Below are positions 35,492 to 43,295 of a stretch of DNA of 64,000 nt, in pieces. Source of the DNA: Enterococcus sp. RIT-PI-f (GTDB taxonomy: Bacteria; Bacillota; Bacilli; Lactobacillales; Enterococcaceae); contig NZ_LHOX01000011.1 of the NCBI RefSeq assembly GCF_001297065.1, forward strand, positions 248,001 to 312,000, given 5' to 3'. The notes beneath the pieces were generated by a model. The model ran no database searches. It saw nothing but the letters and a program-made list of their open reading frames with translations, and was not told where the DNA came from. The position numbers and the translations under genes are program-made. The first letter of the stretch is position 1. Each line of letters begins with the position of its first letter.

Positions 35492-35547
35492 TTGTTGCGA
35501 AAATTTTCTTTGGTACAATAAGCACTGTCAGATGTACTTATTGTACC
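35492..35547 (+). promoter_or_regulatory. DUF554 gene promoter with a perfect 11-bp inverted repeat
   Basis: TTGTTG (35492-35497) and TACAAT (35514-35519) form a candidate promoter with a 16-bp spacer. The -10 lies inside the left arm of GGTACAATAAG (35512-35522), repeated inverted as CTTATTGTACC (35537-35547). The repeat may be an operator or an early mRNA hairpin. Confidence 0.5.
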
Positions 35548-35575
35548 TATTTTATTTATTGAAGGAGCGAGTTTC

Positions 35576-36304
35576 ATGCCTACAGGAGTCATTATCAATG
35601 CGTTATCCGTCTTACTCGGCGGACTACTTGGCGGTTTTTTAGGTGAAAAATTGCCAGAGAAATTCAAAACAGAAATCAATTTGGTCTTCGGTGCTTGTTC
35701 GATGGCAATGGGGATTTTTGCCATTGCACCAATGAAATACATGCCTGCTGTCATTTTTGCGATGGTTATTGGTACTGGATTTGGATTGGCGATCCACCTA
35801 GGGGATATCATCAATAAAGGTGCCCGCATGATGCAAAAGCCAATTGCCAAAATCGTGCCAAACGAAAGCATCAGTCTAACAGAAGATGAATTCATGAGCA
35901 CATTGATCACAGTTATCGTCTTGTTTTGTGCTAGCGGAACGGGGATCTACGGTAGCTTAGATTCAGGTATGACTGGTGACAGTTCGGTTCTGATCGCCAA
36001 ATCTATTCTAGATTTCTTCACTGCTGCTATTTTCGCTTGCAACTTAGGATTCGTCGTATCAGTCATTGCTATCCCACAATTTATTATCTTTTTCTTGTTG
36101 TTCTTGTTGGCAAAATTCATTTTCCCATTAACCACCCCTGATATGATTTTGGATTTTAAAGCCTGCGGCGGTATCTTGATGTTAGCGACTGGTTTTCGCA
36201 TGATCAAAGTCAAAATGTTCCCTGTTGCGGATATGATTCCGGCAATGGTTTTGATTATGCCTTTCAGTTGGATGTGGGTCAATTGGATCTTGCCATTGCT
36301 ATAA
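35576..36304 (+). CDS. DUF554 family membrane protein
   Basis: A 242-residue integral membrane protein of the DUF554 (YdfK/YqgA) family, with the N-terminal motif PTGVIINALSVLLGGLLGGFLG and several more hydrophobic segments. Function is not established; a transport role is plausible. GAAGGAG precedes the ATG. It is divergent from the LysR gene, so it may belong to the same regulon as the decarboxylase operon; that is inference from position only. Confidence 0.8.
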   Translation: MPTGVIINALSVLLGGLLGGFLGEKLPEKFKTEINLVFGACSMAMGIFAIAPMKYMPAVIFAMVIGTGFGLAIHLGDIINKGARMMQKPIAKIVPNESISLTEDEFMSTLITVIVLFCASGTGIYGSLDSGMTGDSSVLIAKSILDFFTAAIFACNLGFVVSVIAIPQFIIFFLLFLLAKFIFPLTTPDMILDFKACGGILMLATGFRMIKVKMFPVADMIPAMVLIMPFSWMWVNWILPLL

Positions 36305-36328
36305 AATATACCTTATATATCAATATGC

Positions 36329-36363
36329 AAAAAAGCTGACCGCCGAAAGGGTCAGCTTTTTTT
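36329..36363. terminator. Bidirectional terminator
   Basis: AAAAAAGCTGACC and GGGTCAGCTTTTTT arms with a 7-nt loop lie between convergent genes. The structure overlaps the stop codon of the minus-strand gene. Confidence 0.88.
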
Positions 36364-36898
36364 AATCATTCGATGCCGTTTCAATACCAATATACCGGAT
36401 TTCTGCTTTTTCTTTATATTCTTCAGCAGACTGTGGGTCTTTTTGAATCGCCTTGATGATCTCTTGATCATCTGTCGCAACAAACAAGCCCACCTCATTG
36501 CCATTCGCTGTGGCATACGGTATATACGCAGCATAGGCTAAATCACTGGTGACCATCCCACCTACAGAAAGATCGTCCATTTTGGTCGACTCGACTACCC
36601 CATCTTGCCCTTTCCCTTTTAGTCCAATGGTTACTGTCCAGTCCCCTGTATAGTCATTAACTAGCTCTGCATTGCTCAACCAAGTTTTCTTTTCCTCGTC
36701 AGGCGTACGCGTAGTCACTTGAAAGGTACCAGCTGCTTCTTTGACCAAAAATGTCGTCTGTGTATCATCGGTTGCTTCTACATACGCTGATAAAGTGCTT
36801 TTATTGCCAAACATATCTGGGAAAACCCAACGCATACCACCATATATTAACAAACCTACAATTAATAGACACGCTAACCAACCCAACCATTTTTTCAT
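36362..36898 (-). CDS. Hypothetical membrane-anchored extracellular protein
   Basis: A 178-residue protein I do not recognise. A single hydrophobic segment (about residues 5-25) with a positively charged start indicates an N-terminal membrane anchor or uncleaved signal; no lipobox Cys is present. The exterior part is rich in Thr, Asp and Glu and in short beta-type stretches. Monocistronic between a terminator and a promoterless gap. A role at the cell surface is all I can propose. Confidence 0.65.
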   Translation of the reverse strand: MKKWLGWLACLLIVGLLIYGGMRWVFPDMFGNKSTLSAYVEATDDTQTTFLVKEAAGTFQVTTRTPDEEKKTWLSNAELVNDYTGDWTVTIGLKGKGQDGVVESTKMDDLSVGGMVTSDLAYAAYIPYATANGNEVGLFVATDDQEIIKAIQKDPQSAEEYKEKAEIRYIGIETASND

Positions 36899-37026
36899 GT
36901 ACTTCCCCCTTTTTTGTGCGATCTATTGTTACTGTTCAGTATACGTTCTCATATGGTATTTATCAATCTTTAGATCATAAAAATATTTTAAAAGCAAATT
37001 AGAGAAATGAACAAAAAATAATACAT

Positions 37027-37063
37027 AAAAAAGCAGTCCCTCAAAAATGAAGGGCTGCCTTTT
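37027..37063 (-). terminator. Terminator of the MerR-type gene
   Basis: GGCAGCCCT and AGGGACTGC arms and a run of six T's on the minus strand; the stem overlaps the end of the coding sequence. Confidence 0.75.
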
Positions 37064-37460
37064 CATTCTCCGTATACTCCCGCATCTCTTGTAAAATCTG
37101 TTCCGCATGCGGATCTGTATAGATCTCCAGTTTATGGTCGATTTCTACCAAATTCTCTCTTAACTTTGTCATCTCGTCCTCGATCTTTTTACGATGTGCC
37201 TCCATCAACACCCGACGTTGTGGGGCTGTTTGAGGCCCTGCCATACAATAGTCGATATACTTGCGGATCTCTTTGATCGGCATACCGGTATTTTTTAAAC
37301 AGCAAATCGTATGGATCAAAGATAAATCAGACTCTGTAAATGCGCGATACCCAGAGGGATTTTTGACCACAAAAGGCATCAAACCTTGTTTGTCGTAATA
37401 GCGCAAGGTGTAGACAGATAGATCAAACATTTCGGCCACTTCTTTGATAGAATAAGTCAT
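37041..37460 (-). CDS. MerR-family transcriptional regulator
   Basis: A 139-residue MerR protein: winged helix-turn-helix (about 1-70, MTYSIKEVAEMFDLSVYTLRYYDKQG split by the turn) and a C-terminal coiled-coil helix. It resembles the AdhR/aldehyde-responsive group in size, but the ligand is unknown. The ATG was chosen over an upstream TTG because GAAAGG sits between them at proper spacing. It is divergent from an SDR-type reductase, and a 20-bp perfect palindrome lies between them. Confidence 0.85.
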   Translation of the reverse strand: MTYSIKEVAEMFDLSVYTLRYYDKQGLMPFVVKNPSGYRAFTESDLSLIHTICCLKNTGMPIKEIRKYIDYCMAGPQTAPQRRVLMEAHRKKIEDEMTKLRENLVEIDHKLEIYTDPHAEQILQEMREYTENEKAALHF

Positions 37461-37500
37461 TGATTTCGCACCTTTCAAAAATTTTCAAACATTCCCCTTT

Positions 37501-37527
37501 CCCTAGAGTATACTCTAGGGTTTACAA
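37501..37527 (+). promoter_or_regulatory. MerR-type operator and -10 of the SDR gene
   Basis: CCCTAGAGTA and TACTCTAGGG form a perfect 20-bp palindrome with no spacer (37501-37520). TACAAT (37522-37527) follows directly as a -10. MerR operators typically lie between -35 and -10 of such promoters; the -35 here is poor, consistent with dependence on the activator. Confidence 0.72.
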
Positions 37528-37584
37528 TTTGGCTATCAATAAAACAATCATTCACAGTTCGCTTAAATTTAGGAGGAAACAGAT

Positions 37585-38616
37585 ATGAAAGAAACAGTAT
37601 TGGTTACCGGCGGCACAGGTTTTTTGGCTTCCCACATTATTTTTCAGTTATTACAAGAAGGCCATACAGTGAAAACGACCGTTCGGTCATTGAAGAGTCA
37701 AGAAAAAATTTTGCGTACGATGGCGGACAATGGGATTACCGCATTAGATCAACTTTCCTTTGTCGAAGCAGATTTGGCCAAAGATGCTGGTTGGCATGAA
37801 GCGATGGCTGATTGTACCTATGTATTCAGTGTGGCTTCTCCAGTTTTCTTTGGCAAAGTCACCGATGAAGCAGCAGTGATCCGTCCTGCAACAGAAGGCA
37901 TTATCCGTATTCTTCAAGCAGCAAAAAACAGCCCTGTCAAGCGTGTCGTCATGACATCCAATTTTGGTGCAGTCGGATTTAGCAACCTGGACAAACATTC
38001 GACAACGACAGAAGCCGATTGGACAGATCCTGAACAACCTGGTTTATCTATCTATGAAAAATCAAAATTACTTGCCGAACAAGCCGCTTGGGCTTTCGTT
38101 GCAACTGAGAAACCAGCGTATACCTTTGCGACTGTCAACCCTGTTGCGATATTCGGTCCATCTCTAGATCAGCATGTTTCTGGTAGTTTTACGTTGATAG
38201 ACACATTATTGGCTGGTGCCAACAAACGGTATCCGAATATTCCTTTGAACATTGTGGATGTGCGAGATGTAGCAAAGATCCATTTGCTGGCCATGTTTAC
38301 TCCAGAAGCAGCCGGTCAACGTTTTATCGCTTCTTGTGATGGTCAAATTTCAATGAAGGAAATGGCATCGATCATACAACATCAACGGCCACAATTGGTT
38401 TCACGTGTAACAACCAAAGAAATTCCGCAATGGGTCATTCGATTTGGTGCCTTGTTCAACCATCAAGCAAAAGAAGGTGCTCTCTTTTTGAAAATGAATC
38501 GCCAAGTCAGCAATCAAAAAGCCAAAGCTGTTTTAGGATGGCACCCATTAGCAGATAATCAAACAGCACTTTTGGCAGCTGTGGATAGTTTGATTACGGC
38601 TGAAGACAATAAGTAA
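37585..38616 (+). CDS. NAD(P)-dependent reductase, extended SDR (dihydroflavonol reductase-like)
   Basis: A 343-residue extended short-chain dehydrogenase. The nucleotide-binding motif TGGTGFLASH is at residues 8-17 and the catalytic YEKSK lies near residue 156. The family includes dihydroflavonol 4-reductase, cinnamoyl-CoA reductase and yeast GRE2-type aldehyde/ketone reductases, so the likely reaction is NADPH reduction of an aldehyde or ketone. AGGAGG precedes the ATG. The divergent MerR regulator suggests induction by a reactive carbonyl or xenobiotic. Confidence 0.85.
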   Translation: MKETVLVTGGTGFLASHIIFQLLQEGHTVKTTVRSLKSQEKILRTMADNGITALDQLSFVEADLAKDAGWHEAMADCTYVFSVASPVFFGKVTDEAAVIRPATEGIIRILQAAKNSPVKRVVMTSNFGAVGFSNLDKHSTTTEADWTDPEQPGLSIYEKSKLLAEQAAWAFVATEKPAYTFATVNPVAIFGPSLDQHVSGSFTLIDTLLAGANKRYPNIPLNIVDVRDVAKIHLLAMFTPEAAGQRFIASCDGQISMKEMASIIQHQRPQLVSRVTTKEIPQWVIRFGALFNHQAKEGALFLKMNRQVSNQKAKAVLGWHPLADNQTALLAAVDSLITAEDNK

Positions 38617-38640
38617 GCGCAGCAGCAAGAGAAAAAGAAC

Positions 38641-38694
38641 AAAGACAGGTTATCTAACACAGATATGTATCTGATGATAGACAACCTGTCTTTT
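38641..38694. terminator. Bidirectional terminator
   Basis: AAAGACAGGTT and AACCTGTCTTT outer arms, with further inner pairing, lie between the SDR gene and the convergent hypothetical gene. T and A runs flank both sides. Confidence 0.85.
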
Positions 38695-38702
38695 CATTTT
38701 TC

Positions 38703-39293
38703 TCAAGGAATTGATGCAAATACTTGGTCAATTGCATAGCGGTCATATGCTAAAATCCAATCATTGAATCTTTGATAGATTGCCTTTTGCTGCTGAAAAT
38801 GATCAGACCAAACGTCACAGCCGCGATCATCATAGATGTTCAAAAGGATCTGTTTTTTGGGTTCATAGAAAACAACTGCATTTGTGATCCTCATCTTACC
38901 TGGCTCTATAAAATCTTGATAACAAATACCGTCAATCACTTTAGTTCTTCTTAGATTAGCAACCGATGTTTCGACCACAGTAACGGCTGTTGTAGCCATA
39001 TGGTCATTTTTAAAAGCATCTGTCATGAAATGATCCACAATCTTGAACTGTTGATGATACAAAAATTTCCTAAAACGACTATTCTTCCCACAGGCATCAT
39101 CAAACAAAATCAGTTGTATACACGCTGAATCTCGAAAGATGTCTTCAAATATTCGGTGCGCCCGTTGTTTTCCATTTTCTATCTGCTGATTATAGTTGCT
39201 TTCACTCCCATGGGCCAATTCAAAGCGGAGATTCTCTCTTAGCGAATAGGTATGGTGAGATTGCAGATAGATGTTACGAAGGACTTGATTCAT
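38703..39293 (-). CDS. DUF3885-like protein of unknown function
   Basis: A 196-residue soluble protein. The segment LRFELAHGSESNYNQQIE followed by QRAHRIFEDIF resembles the DUF3885 family as I remember it, where an RFELG motif precedes a helix with RA..IF. No catalytic motif is visible. It has its own terminator region and no operon partner. Treat the family name as tentative and the function as unknown. Confidence 0.5.
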   Translation of the reverse strand: MNQVLRNIYLQSHHTYSLRENLRFELAHGSESNYNQQIENGKQRAHRIFEDIFRDSACIQLILFDDACGKNSRFRKFLYHQQFKIVDHFMTDAFKNDHMATTAVTVVETSVANLRRTKVIDGICYQDFIEPGKMRITNAVVFYEPKKQILLNIYDDRGCDVWSDHFQQQKAIYQRFNDWILAYDRYAIDQVFASIP

Positions 39294-39359
39294 GTTTCCC
39301 CTCCATTCAACCCATCAAAGATGGGATTGTTACCAACATGATAGCACATAGACAGTCAT

Positions 39360-39391
39360 GAAAAAACAGCTCGGCTTTCACACCAAACTGT
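39360..39391 (-). terminator. Terminator of the iron ABC operon
   Basis: ACAGTTTGG and CCGAGCTGT arms (two wobble pairs) with an 8-nt loop, followed by six T's on the minus strand, about 30 nt after the stop codon. Confidence 0.6.
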
Positions 39392-39419
39392 TCATGCGTT
39401 CTATTCACTTTTTTTGTGT

Positions 39420-40433
39420 TTACTTCGCCATCTCATCAACCAATTGTTCTAACCCCGTCAAAGCTTGATACCCATATCCAAATAGATAATTGTAGTCTAG
39501 TGCATAGACTTGTTTGTTCTTGATGGCTTTCATGCTGGACAATTTTTCATTGTCGTACAAGCCTTGAATGATCTCATCCCCAGAGACACTGCCCTCGATC
39601 GTTGACCAATCTCCTACGATCAAGACATCTGGATCTGTTTCAATCAACGTTTCAACACTTACTTCACCTGAATAATCTTTGAAGACATTGTCTAATTTGA
39701 TCATTTCAAAGTTGCTATTAAAGAAAGATTCATCTTGCGCTGCGTAGACACTGACCACACTCGGGTCAGACATGAATAAATGCGCGAAGGTTTGTACTTC
39801 TTTGTCTGCCACTTTGTCTTCTAATGCTGCTTGGCGATCTTTCAATTCTTGCTCAAATGCTGCAGCTGCTTCTGGCACATCAAAGATTTTGCCTAAGTTC
39901 TCTATATCTTTGTAGACAGAGTCAAACGTCGCCCCTGTAACGGATGTTTCTTGGACATAGGTTGGGATCCCCATCTCATTCAATGAGTCAACCGTCCCCA
40001 CACCCCAGTCTTGGTTGTCAAATAACCCACCCCGACCATAAATCATATCCGGATCCACGCTCAACGCAGTTTCTTTGCTGATATAATCACTTCCTAAATC
40101 ATTTAATTCGGCATATTCATCCGCAACAGATGCGTCAGCTGCGCCAAAAGTCGCGCCTACACCGGCAATTCGGTCTTTCAATCCTAGGTGCAGCAACAAT
40201 TCAGCTGCTGGCTGTGAATTGGCCAAGACTTTCTTTGGTGCTTCTGTAAAGGTCTGATCTTTTGCTGTCCACTCTGTGCCGCCTTCTGCTTTTGTAAAAT
40301 TGCTGATCGTTAATGGATAGGTGCTTGCAGCCTCACTGGACGTGGATGCTGCTGTATCGCTATCATTACTCCCACAAGCACTCAATGTCATCATAACCAA
40401 TCCTAAGCCAATCATTTTACCCCATTTATTCAT
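39420..40433 (-). CDS. Iron(siderophore/heme) ABC transporter substrate-binding lipoprotein
   Basis: A 337-residue FecB/BtuF-type binding protein. The signal peptide ends in LSACGSND with the lipobox Cys at about residue 20. The mature part contains the two-lobe helical-backbone fold (VLANSQPAAELLLHLGLKDRI; DPDVLIVGDWS). It is last in an operon with a FecCD permease and FecE ATPase; the upstream Fur-type box points to iron. Ligand type (siderophore, heme or other chelate) is not clear. Confidence 0.87.
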   Translation of the reverse strand: MNKWGKMIGLGLVMMTLSACGSNDSDTAASTSSEAASTYPLTISNFTKAEGGTEWTAKDQTFTEAPKKVLANSQPAAELLLHLGLKDRIAGVGATFGAADASVADEYAELNDLGSDYISKETALSVDPDMIYGRGGLFDNQDWGVGTVDSLNEMGIPTYVQETSVTGATFDSVYKDIENLGKIFDVPEAAAAFEQELKDRQAALEDKVADKEVQTFAHLFMSDPSVVSVYAAQDESFFNSNFEMIKLDNVFKDYSGEVSVETLIETDPDVLIVGDWSTIEGSVSGDEIIQGLYDNEKLSSMKAIKNKQVYALDYNYLFGYGYQALTGLEQLVDEMAK

Positions 40434-40438
40434 TTACA

Positions 40439-41209
40439 CTACTCCTTCTCAAAATAATAATGAAAACCTAAGCCGCCGGTGATCGGATGGTGATAGATAC
40501 TGCACTTTACCCCATAGATTTCTTCGATCAGACTTTCGGTCAATAACGTTTCTGGTGTACCGCAACCAATCACTTGCCCATCTTTTAACGCATAGATGAT
40601 GTCGCAATAATTGGCCGCCTGTTCCAAATTATGCAAAGCAGCCAATATGCCGATATTCAATGCTTTGACTGTTTCTAAAATATCCAATTGGTATCTGATA
40701 TCTAAGTGATTGGTGGGTTCATCAAGAATCATGAATTTCGGCTCTTGCGTGATGGCGCGCGCTAAGACGACCCGTTGTTTTTCTCCACCAGACAAGGATA
40801 GATAACTGCGTTTTTTGTAGCGGCTTAACCCTGTTTTTTCGAGGGCTTGCTCGACCAGATCGACATCTGCTTGGGTATCTTGCTCCAATAGTGATTTGTG
40901 GGGCGTCCGCCCCAAAAGAACCATCTGTTCCACTGTGAGATCAAAACTTAATTCATTGAACTGGCTGACAACACTTACTTTCTGCGCCACTTTTTTTTCT
41001 GTGCTTTTTAAAATATTCATGTCCCCAAGGTGGATCTCCCCACTGTCAGGTTTCAATGTTTTGTATATAGCTTTCAATAAGGTGGATTTGCCGCTGCCAT
41101 TCGACCCTATTAAACCGACAAATTGTCCTTCTTGTGTTTGCACCGAGATATCCTTTAAAATCTGCTGATCACCGATTGTGAGATTGAGTGCATCGACTGT
41201 TAATTTCAT
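40439..41209 (-). CDS. Iron-chelate ABC transporter ATPase
   Basis: A 256-residue ATPase of the FecE/FepC type, with Walker A GSNGSGKST (about 34-42), signature LSLSGGEKQR and Walker B FMILDEPTNHLD. It starts 5 nt after the permease stop and lies 5 nt before the binding-protein gene, so the three are one operon. Confidence 0.9.
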   Translation of the reverse strand: MKLTVDALNLTIGDQQILKDISVQTQEGQFVGLIGSNGSGKSTLLKAIYKTLKPDSGEIHLGDMNILKSTEKKVAQKVSVVSQFNELSFDLTVEQMVLLGRTPHKSLLEQDTQADVDLVEQALEKTGLSRYKKRSYLSLSGGEKQRVVLARAITQEPKFMILDEPTNHLDIRYQLDILETVKALNIGILAALHNLEQAANYCDIIYALKDGQVIGCGTPETLLTESLIEEIYGVKCSIYHHPITGGLGFHYYFEKE

Positions 41210-41214
41210 CCACT

Positions 41215-42288
41215 TTAACCTCCAAAGTTATATTGTCGTTTGACAATAATATAAATAAAAATCGGTGCACCGATAATGGCCGTGATGATCCCGATCGGTA
41301 ATTCTACACCATGCAATGTGGCACGAGCGATCACATCCGCCCAGATCAAGAAAAGGGCACCGGTCAACGCCGTCATCGGCATCAATAAACGATGATCTGA
41401 GCCGCTGACGCCACGTACGATGTGGGGGATAATCAATCCCACAAAACCAATCATTCCGGAATTAGCCACAATAATACTGGTCAATAATGCGGCCAAAATC
41501 ATATAAAGGCGTCGATAAAACGTCAGTTTGACCCCCAAAGTCGACGCGACTTCATCTCCCAATAACAACGTATTCAAAATACGGTATTGCGATAAGAAAA
41601 AGACCGTAACGATCGAGACGATCAACACAATGAACGTCAACTTGTTCCAAGAGGCCGAGGCCAAACTACCCATTGACCAAAAAGCCACCGTTTTCATTCC
41701 TTCAGCATTGCTGGCTAAGTAGACAATCAAATTCGACACTGAGCTGCATAATGCACTGACAATTGTGCCTGAAAGAACGAGCTTGGTAGAAGTCATTCTC
41801 CCGCCAATACTGGAAAGGACCAGGACCAAAATAGTCGCCAGACCCGCCCCAACAAATGCACCGAAAGAAAGGCCCAATTGCAGAACCAGTGCTGAACCGC
41901 CAAATCCAACCAAAATCGCGAAAGTTGCACCTAGTGAAGCACCTGAAGAAATACCTAAAATATATGGATCTGCCAAGGGATTTTGTACGACTGCTTGCAT
42001 CACAGCCCCACTGATCGCCAGACCCATTCCAACGAAAATCGATAACAACACCCGTGGTGCCCGCACAAACCAAACAATATTGACGTTGGCTTCTGATAAT
42101 CCAGCTATACTGCCATAAAGGCCTTTGCTTAATTTGTAAAATAAAATTTGGTACACTTCACCGATTGATATATCTGCTTGACCATTGGCCAAGGCAATTC
42201 CTACAGATAGTAATATAGCCACTATCAGTAGCGCAAAAATTGTGGTGGACACGAACCACCGATTTGTTTTGATTATTCCGACCGACAT
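41215..42288 (-). CDS. Iron-chelate ABC transporter permease, FecCD family
   Basis: A 357-residue multi-span membrane protein of the BtuC/FecCD family, with motifs RAPRVLLSIFVGMGLAISG, NPLADPYILGISSGAS and GLIIPHIVRG. A homodimer would form the channel, since only one permease is encoded. I chose the ATG with AAGGGG upstream; an alternative start 9 codons earlier overlaps that site. It is the first gene, behind a Fur-type box and a strong promoter. Confidence 0.9.
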   Translation of the reverse strand: MSVGIIKTNRWFVSTTIFALLIVAILLSVGIALANGQADISIGEVYQILFYKLSKGLYGSIAGLSEANVNIVWFVRAPRVLLSIFVGMGLAISGAVMQAVVQNPLADPYILGISSGASLGATFAILVGFGGSALVLQLGLSFGAFVGAGLATILVLVLSSIGGRMTSTKLVLSGTIVSALCSSVSNLIVYLASNAEGMKTVAFWSMGSLASASWNKLTFIVLIVSIVTVFFLSQYRILNTLLLGDEVASTLGVKLTFYRRLYMILAALLTSIIVANSGMIGFVGLIIPHIVRGVSGSDHRLLMPMTALTGALFLIWADVIARATLHGVELPIGIITAIIGAPIFIYIIVKRQYNFGG

Positions 42289-42375
42289 GTATTTATCCCC
42301 TTTGATACCCAGCAACGATAGACAATGTTCTGTGTATGATTGTGCAAACGCATATGAGAATCTAATAATTGCAAA

Positions 42376-42431
42376 TGAGAATCACTCTCAATGATTGAGT
42401 TTATTATAAGTAAAAGCCTCACAAATGTAAA
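42376..42431 (-). promoter_or_regulatory. Promoter and Fur-type boxes of the iron ABC operon
   Basis: TTTACA (42426-42431) and TATAAT (42403-42408) are 17 bp apart on the minus strand. Downstream, TGAGAAT-C-ACTCTCA (42376-42390) fits the 7-1-7 Fur/PerR-type pattern, and an overlapping CTCAAT-G-ATTGAG (42387-42399) is a perfect 6-1-6 repeat. Iron-dependent repression is inferred. Confidence 0.72.
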
Positions 42432-42505
42432 TAATTTTCTGAAAATTCACTAATAAATATTTCATTTACCTGTTATTTACCAAGATAGTCCCTATCTTTG
42501 ACCGC

Positions 42506-42539
42506 AAAAAAAAGGCACGTACCAGACTGTGCCTTTTTT
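42506..42539 (-). terminator. Terminator of the VOC gene
   Basis: AAAAAAAGGCAC and GTGCCTTTTTT arms with a 10-nt loop, about 30 nt past the stop codon. Confidence 0.85.
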
Positions 42540-42571
42540 ATATGCTGCTTTATATTGGATCGTTTCTTTAC

Positions 42572-43090
42572 TTAGACATCCCATTTTCTTCGCTCTGCCT
42601 GTGCCAAATAGGGTTGCGGTGTCGGATAGGCAATCAATTCGATCGTTGAGCCCCATGGTGTTCGACAATAACAGAATTGGTTGCCCGCACCAGCTTCGAT
42701 CCCGCCTAAATCAGTGGGATCCGCATTTCTTTTTCCACCGGCAGCCTCAACTTTCGCTACTGCTTCTTGGATATCATCCACCTTGAATGCGACATGCTGC
42801 CAGCCATAATCAGAAGGGGCGACTGGTCCGGCTTGATTCGGTCCAACAAATTCGAATAATTCGATTTGCGGGCCATTCGGCAAACCAATCATACGAATGG
42901 CCCGTTCTGCCATATCGTTTGGAATACCTAAGCGTTTTTTGGTAAATGCAGCATCCTTGATCGGCTCTGTTTTTTTGTACGTATCATAAATAACAGTTGC
43001 ATCCAAAGCCTCTGAAAAAAACTGTGTGGCTTCATCTAAATTCGGTACAGTCAAACCAATATGATCGATGCCGTGCATATTATTGTTCAT
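42572..43090 (-). CDS. VOC superfamily protein (glyoxalase / methylmalonyl-CoA epimerase-like)
   Basis: A 172-residue protein with two beta-alpha-beta-beta-beta modules. MHGIDHIGLTVPNLDEA opens the first; WQHVAFKVDDIQEAVAKVE opens the second; CYCRTPWGSTIEL carries the C-terminal metal-ligand Glu. VOC members include glyoxalases, epimerases and fosfomycin-type resistance enzymes; I cannot assign the substrate. GGGGGAGG lies very close to the first ATG. Monocistronic. Confidence 0.8.
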   Translation of the reverse strand: MNNNMHGIDHIGLTVPNLDEATQFFSEALDATVIYDTYKKTEPIKDAAFTKKRLGIPNDMAERAIRMIGLPNGPQIELFEFVGPNQAGPVAPSDYGWQHVAFKVDDIQEAVAKVEAAGGKRNADPTDLGGIEAGAGNQFCYCRTPWGSTIELIAYPTPQPYLAQAERRKWDV

Positions 43091-43203
43091 GATCCTCCCC
43101 CATTCTCACTTTTTTCAATCGTTCCTTTTCATAGTGCACAAGAAGGAATGTATCTGTCAAACATAAAACATCGCGTAAAAATGCATTTTTTTTACTGTAA
43201 ACA

Positions 43204-43242
43204 AATAAACAAACCCTTTATTGATGCAGGGTTTGTTTATTC
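43204..43242 (-). terminator. Terminator of the P-type ATPase gene
   Basis: AATAAACAAACCCT and AGGGTTTGTTTATT arms form a 14-bp stem with a 10-nt loop. The tract after it is only moderately T-rich. It lies about 55 nt beyond the stop codon. Confidence 0.65.
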
Positions 43243-43295
43243 TTGGGTCTGTTTTGATCCACGATCACATAAGATAGATCAAGTCAGTTGTTTCT

